Part shown: positions 31,501 to 45,200 of the stretch, one piece after another | Numbering within the stretch: the first letter of the stretch is position 1 | Layout: each line of letters opens with the position of its first letter | NCBI GenBank assembly: GCA_008711295.1 | Contig: VUYV01000295.1 | Location: 580,813 to 644,812, forward strand | Length of the DNA stretch: 64,000 bases | Origin: Anarhynchus alexandrinus | Lineage: Eukaryota > Chordata > Aves > Charadriiformes > Charadriidae | Direction: 5' to 3' | The notes under the pieces: generated by a model | Databases searched by the model: none | What the model was told of the DNA's origin: nothing | The model's input: only the letters and a program-made list of their open reading frames with translations | Translations under genes and position numbers: made by a program

Positions 31501-34500
31501 CCGCTTTGTCCCCGGGATTTGGGAAGAGTGGGGATTTGGCTCCAAAACATGAACCGGTGTTTGCTTGGCATCTCTTGGGATGATTGAAAAGTCCTAATAG
31601 ACTGCCACGGAAAATAAAATTCTCCTGAGAATACACAAAAGATGCAGTTAATTGTAGATACACGTGGCTTAGAGAAGAGAGAGAAGTTTCTTCGGGAAGC
31701 GATGTCAGCTGTCCCATGCCCAGCTGGCTGAGGTTCCCACTAACTGGGAACAGTGAGCAAGGGGGGAGACGGGGTCCAGGCCAGAGTCTGCATAGACTGC
31801 GAGAAATGCTTTTTTCATAATTTTTTTGGCCTGTTCTTACCGTGGAGATGGTGATGCTTTGAACATCCCGGTTAGTGGACAGGCTGCTAATCCTTTTCCA
31901 AAGCCATGGAAATCCCAGGCCTGGTGGAATTATGTTACTTATTAAAAATACGCATACAACGAATGTTTTGCCAGCGTGTAGTAAAATCAGTGATTTCCAC
32001 AAACTCTACTTCCTTGGGATTAATAGTGAGCTGAGGATAATGGTCCTTCCACCTCCTTGGTCGGGCAGCTCCTCCCGACCCGTCATCTCTATGTCAGGAA
32101 AGCGCTTGTGCTGCCTTTGGTGCTGCTGCCCGAGCGCTGACGGCGTTTTCAGCTTGAAAAAGCATGATCCAAGAGGAAACTGATTTTGGGGGGAGGATGG
32201 ACAGTAATCAGCAAAATATCACAGTGGATGAACAGGAGAAAACCTGTGGCGGTTCACCTCAGCGCGGCGCAGGTGGCTGTGAGCACTGCCACCACTGACT
32301 TCGTGCTGCACACACATCCCAGCACCTTTTTATTTCTCCCATGAGTGAAGCCATCGCCTGGGGTGGTGGCTGCTGGTGGCTTTCCCGTGGGATGCCTTGT
32401 ACCCCCCAGGGTGCCCTTTTGCCCTGCCACGTCCCCAGGAGACCTCCACCTCCCCACCATTGCTCTGCTGTGGGGCATCCCTGCTCCCCTCCGTGCCTCA
32501 CCTCGGTTCTGGGCACCTGAGAAGAAGCTGGGGACAAGGACTTGGTGGCAGACTTGGGGATCTCGGTGGGTTTGAGGGAGGCTGGCCCAAACCAGGTTGA
32601 CCTGAGGTGGCAGCAGGTTGGAGGATGGGTGTTTAAAAGAGGCGGCGTCACCATAGATAGCTGAGAGGGCTTTCCAAAGCACTCGGCTCTGATTTCTGGA
32701 GCGTTTCAGTGACTAAAATGTCTCGGAAAGTGGAGCTTTGCCACTTTAACCCACTATCTGTCTCACGGAGAAATGAGTAGCAATAAATCTGGGCAGCAGA
32801 TGGTAAAGTCTTCCACGCGGCTAAGGAGGAGAGAGGGAACGATAGTGACACTTCTGACATCTCGTTAAACAAACAGGCATGCCACTTCATCTCAGATACG
32901 AATATACGCTGCAGTGCGGGTGATTAAATAGAGTGCTTCATATTTAGAAGGAGGTGTCTGCCTGAGCGGTGTCTGCCTGTTGAATCAAAATTTCCAAGAC
33001 TTCTACAGGCGGCAGCCAGCCTTTGGCTTGACTTGCTGAGTAACCCTCTGAACCTACTTTCTGACACCTAATCATTTTTGGAATAATTCCTTATGCTCTG
33101 AAGACCCGCTACCGAGCTCCTTGGGGCAAAGCCGTTTTAATTTCCTTTTCTAATGCCTGTGGCGTTGAAGGGAATTGGTGGATGAATAGGTCTCCTTAGA
33201 GCCACTGCAGCCACTTGTGCTGCCACGGAGGAAAGGGAGGATAATTCTCTTCCATTTAGCATGTGGGGGAAAATATATCCATTGAACCCTTAGTCCGTCT
33301 TCTGAGAGACAGAAACGGGCACATTGTCCGTTTAGGACGTCAGTGTGACCATCAGCATTTTGGTGGTGGCTTCTGAACAGCTATCAGATGGTGACACGAT
33401 TTTCAGAGGATTCTAGAAAGGTCAGGCTCTGCATGGCCAGGCAGGGCTGCCGTGTCCCCCTGACCTGCTGGCAGGTACTGGAGCCTTTAGTGATGCAAGA
33501 GTGGTTCACCCGCCTCTACCGAGAGCAGCATGGAAAGCCTGGCATTTGCACAGCATTGACTGATGCTTTTCCAGAGAACAAATCAGTGGAGGTGCTGACC
33601 CCGTGGAGCTCCTGGTGGTGATGGACTTCCCAGCACACAGGCGTTTGGAGGCAGGAGGAGTGGGACTGGGGCTGCCCGTCAGCACCATTCATTGCAACCG
33701 GTGCCGGGGCCATCCCTGCTGTCCACCAGAGGTGGTCTGCAAATGCTGGTCTTTGCCATGTGCTCCAAGGGGCAGAAGATTCAGCCTCCTTCCCAGAGAC
33801 TGCTTAGGGGGTGAGGTCCTCTTAGGCCAAGATAAGGAGAGCCTTCTTGGCATGAGCGTCATTTTTCCTTCCTTCTTTCCTTCCCCTTCAAGGTGCAAAT
33901 AGATCTCTCTTGGGAGGAGTGTCACCTCAGATTGGTTTAGTGTCTTCCATTGTGTCAGAGGCAGCACAGTTTTTGGGGACAGGCTGCGTAGAGGACTTTC
34001 TGCCTACCCTCTCTTCTCCTCATGTTCCCTGTCTCAGGGAGGTCTGGCTGGGATCCACTCTTCCTCCCCCTTCCAGCAGATTGCAAAATGATGTATTTGA
34101 TTCCTGCACCAAGAAAACAACCTCCAAGCAGGGGCTGAAATTCCAGCTTGCTGGGACGATGAACCTGAGCTGGGAGGAGAGGAGAAGAGAGAGGAGGGCC
34201 ATGCCAGAGAGCTTTAACTCTGGTTTTGTACAGTTTTGAATTATTTTGTCATAAAACCTCACCCTGGCATTGCTAAGGGGTGGTGAAGGAACTTCCCGTG
34301 CTCCTGCCCTTATGCGCTGGGCAGCTGTGGTCTGGGGTGGAGAATATCTGTCTGGCTTCCAAGATGGGCAGGGTGGCCTGCAGCAAAGCTGGGTGCTGGT
34401 TGTCTTAGCACATGTGTTGCTCGTGCGGATTGTGTTGCTCATTAGTGGGCTTGAGAGGTGAAGTGTAATAGGGACCACCTGGGGACCTGACCACCTCCCC

Positions 34501-35720
34501 ACCTGACTACTGAAGCCCTTGAGATCATCCAGTGTCCTGTTCCCAGCAGGAACTGTTTTTCCAGTTGTAGGGGCACAATACTTATACCCTGCCTCATCTA
34601 AACAGCTATAAATCAGAGTCCCAGAGCTTTCCCATCTGGATAACTGTATTTTGGAAGCTGCTCTGCAAGCTGCATATGGGATATTTATGTACTAAGCTAT
34701 GGTGCTGCTCTCTGGGCTCCTCATGAAAAAGCGAAGCGATGGCTGCTGACAGAGAACGGTTGTCTTTGACGTGGAGATGCTGAGGATCCTTGGCTGGGCA
34801 CCGCACTCCCCAGGTAATGTTCGTCTTAGGAAATAAATGCGACTTCTGTTTTTCATGCTTTATTAGCCCTAGTTTCACGGTACCTTGGCGTCTGGGTAAA
34901 CAGAGTCGCCAGTCATCAGTTTCCAGCCGGTACATTTGTAATGGAAGAGGGGCTGGAGCGGTGGAGCCGGCAGCCCAGCCTGGGGTTGGACTTTCCCCCC
35001 TCCCTTCCCCGGGGGTGTGCTCGGTGGCGGCGTGGTGGTTGGGCTGCCCTGGAGGCAGGGCTGCAGGCAGCTCCCACCGCCTGGCCAGCAGCCAGCCCTG
35101 GGTGGCAGCCAGCCCTGCTCCGTGTCACCGTCCCTGCCGGTTGTGCAAGCGTCTGTCCCCGTACCACTGTGACCCCCCGATGGCTTTCATAACCCTGTTG
35201 GTGGGGCTCTGGGGGTGCTTTGCCCTCCACCCCACCAGGTCCCCCCGGGTGTCCTCTGCCGAGGCTGGTCGAAGATGAGCAAAGCTGGAGTCGGGGAGCC
35301 CAAAATTTGAGCTGGGAAGCTCTTGCTGCGGCTGGACACAGCAAATCGGAGGCTCCCTTTTTGGGCATCTAATGGGGTTTTGGGCTTTGTGCTCTTCCTG
35401 CGGCCACCCCGGGTACCAGCTGCACGTAGCTGAGCCACCCCCGGTCCTGCTGCCTGGTGAGCTGGCAAAGCCCAAGGTTTTTGCTAATCCCCAGCCCTGA
35501 AGGCAAGCATTGGGAGCTGGCAGCTCCCCGAGCGGCCGGCTGGGCATTCTCCTCTTGCCAGCTGTGTGCCAGAGGTGCTGCTCGGCCAAGGTAATGCAAA
35601 CAAGTCACGGCAAATGCCAGCTGGGCTGTGGCCAGCGTGAATTTTGCACCCTGCAGAAGTGTTCTACATGTTCGATAGTGGATTCCTCTGCGAATTGCCT
35701 ACTTGTGGTGCATCAAACAT
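28527..35720. other. Intergenic, upstream of NOCT
   Basis: No gene is recognised. There is a local CpG-rich patch near 30.35-30.55 kb. Several 100-180-codon open frames on both strands have no domain, no splice support and ordinary GC-rich low complexity. I could not assign 29.4-30.1 kb to any repeat family. Confidence 0.6.
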
Positions 35721-35924
35721 AGATTTAGTTATTAAACATTGGAACAGGCTGCCCAGGGAGGTGGTGGATTCGCCATCCCTGGAGGTGTTTAAAAAAAAGG
35801 GTAGATGTGGTACTTAGGGACACGGTTTAGAAGTGGTTTTGTCAGGGTAGGTTAATGGTTGGACTTGATGATCTTAGAGGTCCCTTCCAAGCTCAGCAAT
35901 TCTATGATTTTATGATTCTATGAA
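35721..35924 (+). repeat. CR1 LINE 3' fragment with internal deletion
   Basis: It matches the 24378-24922 subfamily (GTGGTACTTAGGGACACGGT and AGAAGTGGTTTTGTCAGG) and ends TTCTATGATTTTATGATTCT. Near its 5' end, AGATTTAGTTATTAAACATT appears joined directly to GGAACAGGCTGCCC, which suggests loss of about 30-40 bases relative to the related copy. Confidence 0.92.
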
Positions 35925-37433
35925 TAGCTTTTTGTCCTTCCAGGGCAGCTTTGCGAGGCACAGGAAGGTACTCTTCCCTCTTGCAGGGACATGCTGGAGT
36001 TTGGGTGAAGCTGCTGTTGTTTTCCTTGGAGAGCAGCTGGGCTTTCCAAAGTCCTTACAGTCTATTTTCTTTCTTTGAAAGGAATTCTAATTTTACCCCT
36101 GTATCTCAGGGATATTAGGGGATTGATGTGGGCTCTCAGTAATAGACTTTCAGTAGCTCTTAAGTCTAGAAAGACAATTTACAGAGAAAGGCACGGTCGG
36201 ACGCCGATCCCTGCGGTGTGAAAGCATCGCTCTGCCCGGCGCGGATGGTTTCAGGGGGAATCCTGAATCCCTCCATTGCTGAACGTCAGTCTCCTGCAAA
36301 TTCTCTTCAGCCGGCTTCTTTTGGTGCTTTGCTGACCTGAGTTTTGGGGTTTCAATGCAGCTCTGACCTGGCTTTTCGGAGCGGATGCCACCTCCACCTG
36401 CTCCTGGGGGTAAGGCACGTAGCGGGCAGCGTGGGACTCGCAGAGCTGGCTGAAGCCGGAGAGGTGCTCCAAGGTGGCAAATAGTCTGAAACGATACTGG
36501 TTTTATTATCTCTTGACTACTTGCTGGTGAGTTGCCCGGGACCCTCCTGAGCTTCTGCTGAAGGTGTACGTTTACGTGACATTTCAGCCTTGGCTTCTCG
36601 ATATGAAGTAGTGATGCACTTGGGGGCTGACAAGGAGAGGGCAGGGAAAGAGTCATGCAGTAGACCCAAGAATGTGATATTTTTTTTTTTAAAAAATAAA
36701 TAATGAGGCTCTTGGGGTGATTTCAGGATTTCTGTATGTTGGACAAACAAGGGAGAGTTTTGAACAACTTGTCCTTTGCATGGGAGCGGAGACTGCCCCG
36801 TGAAAACCCCTTCGCCTCGAGAAAATAAGACCTTGTTCGAGGCTAAATCCATTTCCTCTCCACTGAGCCGGGTCCAGGACAGCAGCAAATTCCCCCTGGA
36901 GGTGGACACAAGCCCTGGGCACTGAAGCTCATAGAGGGAGAGGGACCAGAGCGTGACTTGGAGGCAGTCCGGTGACCTGGTCCTCCAGTGGGGTGGCACA
37001 GAGCGAACCTGCAAACCGAAAAACGCGCTTGGCGAGTGCAGCGAAGCTGGGGTGGTTGAACATTAGTGACTCCAGTGAGGCTTGAAGGTGCATCCTGGAG
37101 GGGAAAGGCCATCTGTTCTGCTGTCCGTGACCAAACTAAGCATCCCTCCTGCGGTGCCATTGAAGATCCAAAGTCTAGTGAAGTAAAGGTCTGATTTTTT
37201 TCGTTCCAGCTGGGGGGTTTTAGGGCACTGCCAGAGGGTGGCATCCTGGCCTGAGGTCAGGATTTAGCACTCCTGGCAGCACTTGCTCTTCATACAGTAC
37301 AGGGCGGACATGTACGGGAAGAAAAACCCACTCACCACCACTGACTGAAACCCTGTGGTGATAGGCGCAGCCAACTTCACATCGTCCCCAAACCTTCTGC
37401 AGTTGCAATACCAACTTTTCTGGCCCAACAAAA
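35925..37433. other. Intergenic between CR1 copies
   Basis: Nothing recognised. Open frames up to 168 codons on the - strand look incidental. Confidence 0.55.
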
Positions 37434-37915
37434 GAAAGACATGGACCTGCTGGAGCGTGTCCAGAGGAGTGCCATGAGGATGATCCGAGGGCTGGAGCAC
37501 CTCTCCTATGAGTAGAGGCTGAAAGAGTTGGGGCTGTTCAGCCTGGAGAAGAGAAGGCTCCGGGGAGATCTTATTGCAGCCTTGCAGTACCTAAAGGGGG
37601 CCTACAGGAGAGCTGGGGAAGGACTTTTTAGTAGGGCATGTAGTGACAGGACAAGGGGAAATGGCTTCAAACTGGAAGAGGGCAGGCTTAGATTGAACAT
37701 TAGGAAGAAGTTTTTCACTTTGAGGGTGGTAAGGCACTGGCACAGGTTGCCCAGAGAGGTTGTTGAGGCCCCATCCCTGGAGGTGTTCAAGGCCAGGCTG
37801 GACGTGGCCTTGGGCAACCTGGTGTAGTGGGAGGTGTCCCTGCCCATGGCAGGGGGGTTGGAACTCGATGATCTTCAAGGTCCTTTCCAACCTAAACCAT
37901 TCTATGATTCTATGA
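37434..37915 (+). repeat. CR1 LINE 3' fragment
   Basis: It begins AAAGACATGGACCTGCTGGA and ends CATTCTATGATTCTATGA. It closely parallels the copy at 22615-23293 (same subfamily) and stays open from 37528 to the terminal TAG at 37825-37827, but has an in-frame TAG at about 37513 near ctatgagTAGaggctg. Confidence 0.95.
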
Positions 37916-40900
37916 AATGCAGGAAATTACTCTTTGTGCTCATCAAGCAGCGTGGTTGTACCACTCTAAGTTGCAAGGGCCTCTCTCCTCTTGAAGGAAA
38001 ACCTTACCACCTATGCTATCATCTTAATTTAAATGAGCGAACATGAAGGCCAGCTCCGTTTCTGGTTTCTGAGACAAGCGGGATAAATGAAATGCCGCTG
38101 CACCTCCAGGTGAGACGTTAGGCAAAGGGCAGAGCCGGCCCTGCTTGTGGAAACTCAGGCAGGTTCTGCACGTATTCCCTCACCTGGAAAACAGTGGGGT
38201 TTGACTGAAAAATAAACATAGCCCGGGGCTGTTTTAAAGGGAAAAAACACAAGCTCATTTTTTTTCTGATGGCTTCAGGTCATGGGATGAGTTTGGTACG
38301 CGGTTTATGTAGCTTTTAGCATGTGAGCACAAGCCCTGTGTTGCTTTAATTGCGAGGTGTGGGGGGGCCCGTGCTGGCTTGGGGAGCTCGGCACAGCTGG
38401 ACCCACTGCACAGCTGCACGTGTGGGCGTATGGCGGGGCAGGGGCTTTTCCAAAACACCTCGGTTAATAAGCACTGTGCCTTTCCCAGCAAATCGTGTCC
38501 AAGTCCTTCAGCGCCTTCCGCTGAGATAGATGGTGAACGCCGCAGCAGCTAATTTTTATTAAAAAAAAAAAACCCAATCCAACACATAATATGGTTTATA
38601 ATAATCGAATATGAGATGACGATTTTGGGTGATGGCACTTTTTACTTGCAATGTCACTTATTCACTGTCTGCGGCATCTGTGCCGTGTGTCTTTGCTCTG
38701 GCGATGTGGCGGTGCCCTGCTGGGGTGACATTGCCTGACCTGTGGGGGTGCTGGGACCCCAGGCGTCTGGGTGATGGGCTGGGGGGCTATTTGTTTTTCA
38801 AATAGCGTTTGCTGCCGTTCCTATTTTGTGCATTTTCGGACCACTATCCAGCTGTCAGGTTGCTTTGAGGCCAGTGGCGTGCTGCCCACCACTCAGCTCC
38901 TCCTCAGTTGCGCGTGGATCTGCCTTCACCTACTGTGGGTGTCCTGGGGTCACCCTGGAAAGCGGATGGGCTTCTCCTTGAATCGGAGAGAGATGTGCCA
39001 GCGGCACCTCCCAGCATCTGTGACCCCCCCCCCACCCCGAGCTGTGCTCACCGGGCTGTTTGCACAGACATCAGAGACAGCGAGCTACATCTTATCGATT
39101 CCCCTCATGATCACTGTAGTGTCTTCGGCTTTATTTTGCCCTGCCACAAGAGCAGCCATGCCTGTGCTCAGAAGCACTGCCGTTCCTGTCCCTTAAATTG
39201 TTTCTTTATCTTTTGACTTGTCTGTCCCTTTGTTTTTAGAATTTCTCTCCTTGCCGTTATCCCTCCCCTTCTTGGTCTCTTTCTTCCATGGCTGCAAATT
39301 TATCCCCTTTCATTGCCCCAAATGATTATAGGATGCGTACGAGCATCTCCTCGTGTTGGTGACAAACTGGGCATCCGCTGTAGGGGAATTTGCCAACTTT
39401 TTTTTTTTTTTCTTTTTGGTGCCCACCGCCTTGGCCATGGTTTGAAGGCAGCGGGGCACACCATCTGCACCCCAGCCCTCCCTCCCTCCGGCTTTGGGAG
39501 CCTGCTCTCTCCCCTCCTGCACCTTTACTGCTGCGTGAAGGGGACCTACGGCCGAGATGGGATCTGTTTCTCGTTTCCATCACTAACTCATCAAGAGCCG
39601 TTCTCCGTGTTCAGGCTAATTGCGATGCTGAGCGCTTGAACTCCCCCTCCCAGTCCCGCTGAGCATCGCTGCCCGGTACCCAGCTCACGGTGTGACCGCT
39701 CTGCTTAGTCCCAAATATACCTGGCCCCGCTGCCAGAGAAATACTTCTTCCAACACAAGAAGAGACGTGGGGCTCGTTAAGAGCTGATTGCACACCAGGG
39801 TTCAAGGCGGGTGCTCGGGAAGACTCGAGTGGCTGTAAGGCGGAGACGGACGTGGCTTTTTAATAGCAGCAATGAGAAACATTCAGGTTCTTATCACTCC
39901 ACAGCAGCCAATCAAGTTATCCCAGGCTTCTTCCCCCCCAAAAAATTAACTTCAATAGCTGCAATCACAGGGACAGAGGTTTCGTTACGCTGTCTGGGGC
40001 GCGAAGGCCAGGGTTGCTACCCAGCGTTTTGGCACCACAGCAGCTGCAAAATGTACCTGTTGCAGATATAATGATAAGGATGGGACCTACCATCGCCTCC
40101 TTCCATGCATTGGTGGGCTTCAGCCGGCACTTGGCAGCCCCTCCGGCAATCAGAAATGTCCGGTGAACTAAGCCTTGCTTTCAATTTTTATTTATTTTTT
40201 TTTTTATTATTTTTTTTCCAGGCAAGTGAAATGCAGTGCCTTGCGAGCACTCGATTTTTTNGGTGAATAAATGAGTTTCTGCTGGGTTGCAATTCAGCCT
40301 TGTTCGCAAGTGACCCTTGGCGATCTCCCTTCCAGCATTTCCAAATCCCCATCTCGGCTCTCTCGCAGGTGCAGCCCTGTGTCTGCACAAGTTCAGTTTT
40401 CCTTCACTAGATGTCACTGTCTATACAGAGAATTTCAGAAGCCGCCGGAACGGATGATTAAATTGGAGAGGGGGAAAAAAAAAAAGCTATTTGGAGAGGG
40501 TGTGTAAGTGACTGAAAAACATATTTTCAATTACGTCCAAAATAAGAAGGTTTTCCTGTTCTTTATCCCCCTACAGTTTGCAAGAGCCATTCAGTGCTGC
40601 TTGGGAAAATGAAATCCCTGAGAGCCCTTTTTGAGGAAGGCACGGGAGGCCGGTGGCCATTTCGCCTTCGTCCGTCCTCGCCTTCGCAAAGTGCAGGTGG
40701 TAGGATTGGCCGTGCTGCAGTCTTCTCTCTGAAATATTCCGAAAATAATAGTAAACAAGAAAAAGTCCACTGACTGCAACGAAGGAACAATTTTCATCTA
40801 GTTTCTGGAGTTCCTTTTAAAAAAAAAAAAAAGTTTCTTTCTGGGTTGTGAAGAGTTTTAATTAACCCTATAATTAAGCTGACAGGATGAATAGACTACA

Positions 40901-41314
40901 AAGAAATAAGAGTGTGTGCGATGGGCAATTTTTGCTGGCTACATTAGCCTCCTTGTTTGTGTTGTCTTAGCTGGAAAGAATAAACATTTCTCGTGTGGGC
41001 TTAATGCCATTCTTCCTCCTCCTTTTCCTCCAGGTTTTTACTCAATTCGAAGGATGCTGCAGCCAGCGAGTCATGGCACTAATAAATAGTGCTTTAGGCA
41101 GAGCTGATAACAAGGCAAATCTGGCTTTTGCTACGTTTTATTTACATTCTGCTGTGGGTTTAGCATCACAGATGTCCTCAAAATGACAGAATTTGCTTCC
41201 TTAAAGATTTTAACTGGGAAGAGAGCGTTGAGAGCTGGGCTTTGCTATGCTGGGAATATTGCTTCTTTTCGATTTGGCTGGCAATGGAGCATATAAACAC
41301 ACTGCCGTGCCAGA
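37916..41314. other. Intergenic
   Basis: No gene or repeat family is recognised. It has A/T homopolymers near 38.56, 39.4, 40.2 and 40.8 kb, and an ambiguous base at 40261 next to a T run. Confidence 0.55.
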
Positions 41315-41459
41315 TCATGGAATCATAGAGTGGTTTAGGTTGGAAGGGACCCTGAAGATCATCGAGTTCCAACCCCCCTGCCATGGGCAGGGACACCTCC
41401 CACTAGACCAGGTTGCTGAGAGCCTCACCCAACCTGGCCTTGAACACCTCCAGGGATGG
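41315..41459 (-). repeat. CR1 LINE 3' fragment, inverted
   Basis: The + strand reads TCATGGAATCATAGAGTGGT, then TTAGGTTGGAAGGGACCCTG, to CCTTGAACACCTCCAGGGA: the reverse complement of a CR1 3' end of the 22615/37434 type. It is cut off after about 145 bases. Confidence 0.93.
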
Positions 41460-42047
41460 AGCAATCTGCCTTCATTTTACCCTGTGGCCTTTCCCCCGCC
41501 AAGGGATGACATGCACGCACCCTTGTGCATTACGCTGATATCCTCATGGATAGGGTGAAAACCCAGGTGCCTTCACTGGGGGTGACTCAACTTGCCCAGT
41601 GGGTGATGGTACCGCAGCAGTGACCTCCCGGGATGCAGGGTGACCTGCAACAGGGAGAGATGCTCATGAGAGAGAGGAGTGGGCTACTCAGACCCTCTTC
41701 TCAGGTCTCACCTGGATGTCACATCTCTCCTTGCCCGGCCTTGGACTGTTTCTGCCACCCTCCCGCTGTGCCGTGCATCAGCCCTGGGTGCAGAGCACAG
41801 GGGAGAGCGTTTGCGGTGCATTGCTCGCTATTTTCTTGTGACTTGGCTAATATACAGAGGAAGTGGGCGAGCTGGTCTCATCCAGCTCCCTTTGGTCTCC
41901 TGACACTTGAATACTGTGAAGTTTAGAAATAGTCAATGCTGCCACCCGGATGCAAACCTAACAAGTGGTTCTGTCCATTCAGCAAGGCCTTGGATGGGAC
42001 TTGTGTGCAGGAATTAAGTCCCCTTGCGTTCCCTTGAACTTGAATAT
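41460..42047. other. Intergenic between CR1 copies
   Basis: About 590 bases without a recognised feature. Confidence 0.5.
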
Positions 42048-42275
42048 AGGAAGTTCCATCTTAACATGAGGAGGAACGTCTTCACTTTGAGGGTGGCAGA
42101 GCACTGGCACAGGCTGCCCAGAGAGGTTGTGGAGTCTCCCACTCTGGAGACATTCAAAACCCACCTGGACGCCGTCCTGTGCAACCTGCTGTAGGTGACC
42201 CTGCTCTGGCAGGGGGGTTGGACTAGATGATCTCCAGAGGTCCCTTCCAACCCTGACCATTCTGTGATTCTGTGC
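42048..42275 (+). repeat. CR1 LINE 3' fragment
   Basis: It starts TAGGAAGTTCCATCTTAACA and continues through AGCACTGGCACAGGCTGCCC to GGGGTTGGACTAGATGATCT and ACCATTCTGTGATTCTGTG. It is related to the copy at 895-1129 rather than to the 37434 type. Confidence 0.93.
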
Positions 42276-45200
42276 ATGTCTGATATAATTGATTTTTTCC
42301 AGCAGCTCTGCTCCTACCGTGCTGGAGCGGGGGACAGGTACTGTATCCCTCAGTATGACACTCGCAAACTGAGCGACGAAGTGCGGCGTCTCCGTTATAT
42401 TTTGTTATTTACTAGGATGCAAGCAAAATCCTTCATCTGGTACCAACTTTGTGGCTGTTCCTGAGGTGCGTGTAGGGACACAAAGCGCTCATATTGTGTT
42501 TTACTACGATTTGTCTCTGTTCTCATATTAGCCACTTAGCAAAATTTTCCTATTCCGCTTTCATTGGCGTAAAAGAGCTGCAGGGGGACTTTCCGCAGCG
42601 GTGCAATGAGCCGTGAGAGCTCTGAACTCGCCTCTTCTCTCCTCTTTAATCTCGGTAAGGGCACAATGGAGTCCCAGATATCGGCTGCGGGCCGAAGGGA
42701 CGTGCCCCGCGTGAAGGGGGAACCGAAGGGTTTTATGCCTCCTCTTTCCGTAATGGGGTTCCCTCGCGCAGGAAAAAAGAGACCGAGGGTGTACAAAACA
42801 CCGGGATGGCCCCAAATCGTCCCCACCGCGGTCTGTAGGGTTCTGTTAAACCGAAAGAGAAATGGAAAGAGCAGCTCCGTGTCGGATGAATATCAGTTAA
42901 TGCTTTTACGAAACGTGCCTGGAAAGGCCTGGAGTGAAAATAATGCGTCGGGAGGAAGCCAGCGGACACAACCGAGAAACAGCAATTGCTTTTTGTGAAA
43001 CATTCAAAGGAAAGGGAACAATATTCATTTTATTTGGAATTTATAATCAAAGGGAAAGTGGCCGTTTTGATTGGAGATGGAAAATTGCCTGATTATCTTC
43101 ACTTTTACTGTGCCTGCGTAGGGAAGTGTTTCTCTGCCTCTGAAGCAAAGGAAAAATAGAAAAAGGAGAGGACCGAGAGGGGGAAGAAAAATACTGCTTT
43201 TGTTTCCACTTTATATTCCGCTACTGACATTAGCAAACAATACTGTTGCTTTTCAAAACTGTTCTCCCGCATGTGTGAGGCCTCCCCGGGGAACGACGGC
43301 GCGACGCAGGCTTCGGCAGCCTCAAATCTGGACGACTTCCCCGCTTTTCCGCATCTTCTTCAGTTCTATCGGGCTCCAATCTGTTGGCTGTTTTTTTTTT
43401 TCAGCCTCCTTACCTGGGAAAGGGGACAATTCTTGTCTGTTTTGTAGAGGATGTGGGAAGGTTGAGGATTTTTTCTCTTTTTTGACATATCCAAAATCAA
43501 AAGCACCTCGAAGGTTCTCACTTGTTTGGTGTGGAGGAGGAAGGATGAGAGGTGTGAGCATCAGGGGTGCTGCGAAATGCTTGCTCTGGGCGAGGATCTT
43601 TTCTCAGCTGGCTTCCGTAGGTCTGTCTGGCAATCCAGTCAATGAACAGCAAAATGAGGGGAAAACCCCAACCAAAGCGGCTTTGACCACTTGTGGCTTG
43701 GAGCAGGAGATGCCGGGGCCGTGCTGGGCAGGGAGCGCTCCGGATGATGGCTCAACAAGCAGAGGGAGGGGGAAAGGAGATAAAGACAAGCTGGATTTGT
43801 CCCAGGCTGTTCACTTTTCAATAGGCAGCCTTTTAAACTGCTCTTATTTTATTTTTCTGAATGCTGCAGCGTGCCCGGTTAGAGCTGGTTAGCACAAACC
43901 ACTAGGTGTTTGAAACCAGAAGGGTTCGCTTTTGTCTCGGTGATGTCTGGAGGACTCGGGAGGCTTTTTAGGGCTTGCTCCCTTTCAGGAGCAAGGACAA
44001 GTCCCCCCCCCCTCGACTCCCCTCTAACAGCGAGTCACTGAATTTTTAGCATGTCCTTCATGGAAATAGCTCCTTAATATCAGTTGAGCTTTTTGTAGAT
44101 CTCTCCGTCTCTTGGTGTTTCTCTGTTCCCTTATCTTGTTTACGAAACTGTATTATGTGAGACAAAACTCATTTGTTGGCGAGGAAGGGACATTGTACTC
44201 AACGGGATATTTACCGTGTACCTGAGGTATAATCTATCCTCTGCAGTAATACACACTCCAAAATGAATGGGTATTTATTTATAATAATATAGCAGACAGT
44301 CCATAGGGAGGTGTCATCTTGTTTGTAATCAATCCCGCTGCGATGCTCTGGTTGCAGCACAATAACGCTTTGCATTAAGTGATGAATTGGTTTAGTCTTC
44401 TTATTCTGACTGTCATTTTTCTTCGCTGAAGATGCATTGCCTCCATTATGCGACCCTTGTAGCTGAGCATCAAATATCCACGGGCGCTTAAAAGGGAGCG
44501 GGTGAGCTCATGCGTATGCTGCGTATTCCCGTGCAGAAAGGGAAGGGGGCAGCCCCCCGCACAGCCGCGCTCTTGATTATAGGGAGTAATGGGTTCCAAA
44601 TAGGTGACCGGGTGCAGCGCGAGCCGCGCTTGCGGTGAGGTAACCGATGATTTATTCTGCTGAAGTGGGTCATTATTGAACTAACATTGTGTTTCTGGAT
44701 TGATTTCAACTCAGAACCTGATGACAGAGTGGATATTTTACTGCTGGAGAAATAGACCATCCATGATACCAAACAGGCTGGATATATTTTAAAAGAGACA
44801 TTCTCGGTATGCTGGGGAGAACAACAACAACAACAAAACCTCTATTAAAAGATCTGAATTTGGGTGCTACGGAGATGCAATCGATAGGCCTGTGTCGTAA
44901 ATGGACGGCTGTTGCCATCAAAGAGGAAAACCTGCCCCATTGCTCAGTAGCTCATGAGCGAGTTGCCAGAAAAATAATAACCTGCTTCATGAAAGAGACT
45001 GTAGAAAATGTAGTCATATTTGAAGGCTGTCTTGGCTGGCGTCTGGATGTTGCGCAAGGCGATGCTGCCTGGAGTGGGAGGGCTGGGCTTTGTGTGCCAG
45101 CAGGGCCCTGGGATGGGGAGAGAAAGTGGGGCCGGCTGGTTTTTTTGGTCCTGCGTCCTTCCCTCCCACACTTGTCCGAAGCCCAGGGCACCCCCTGTGC

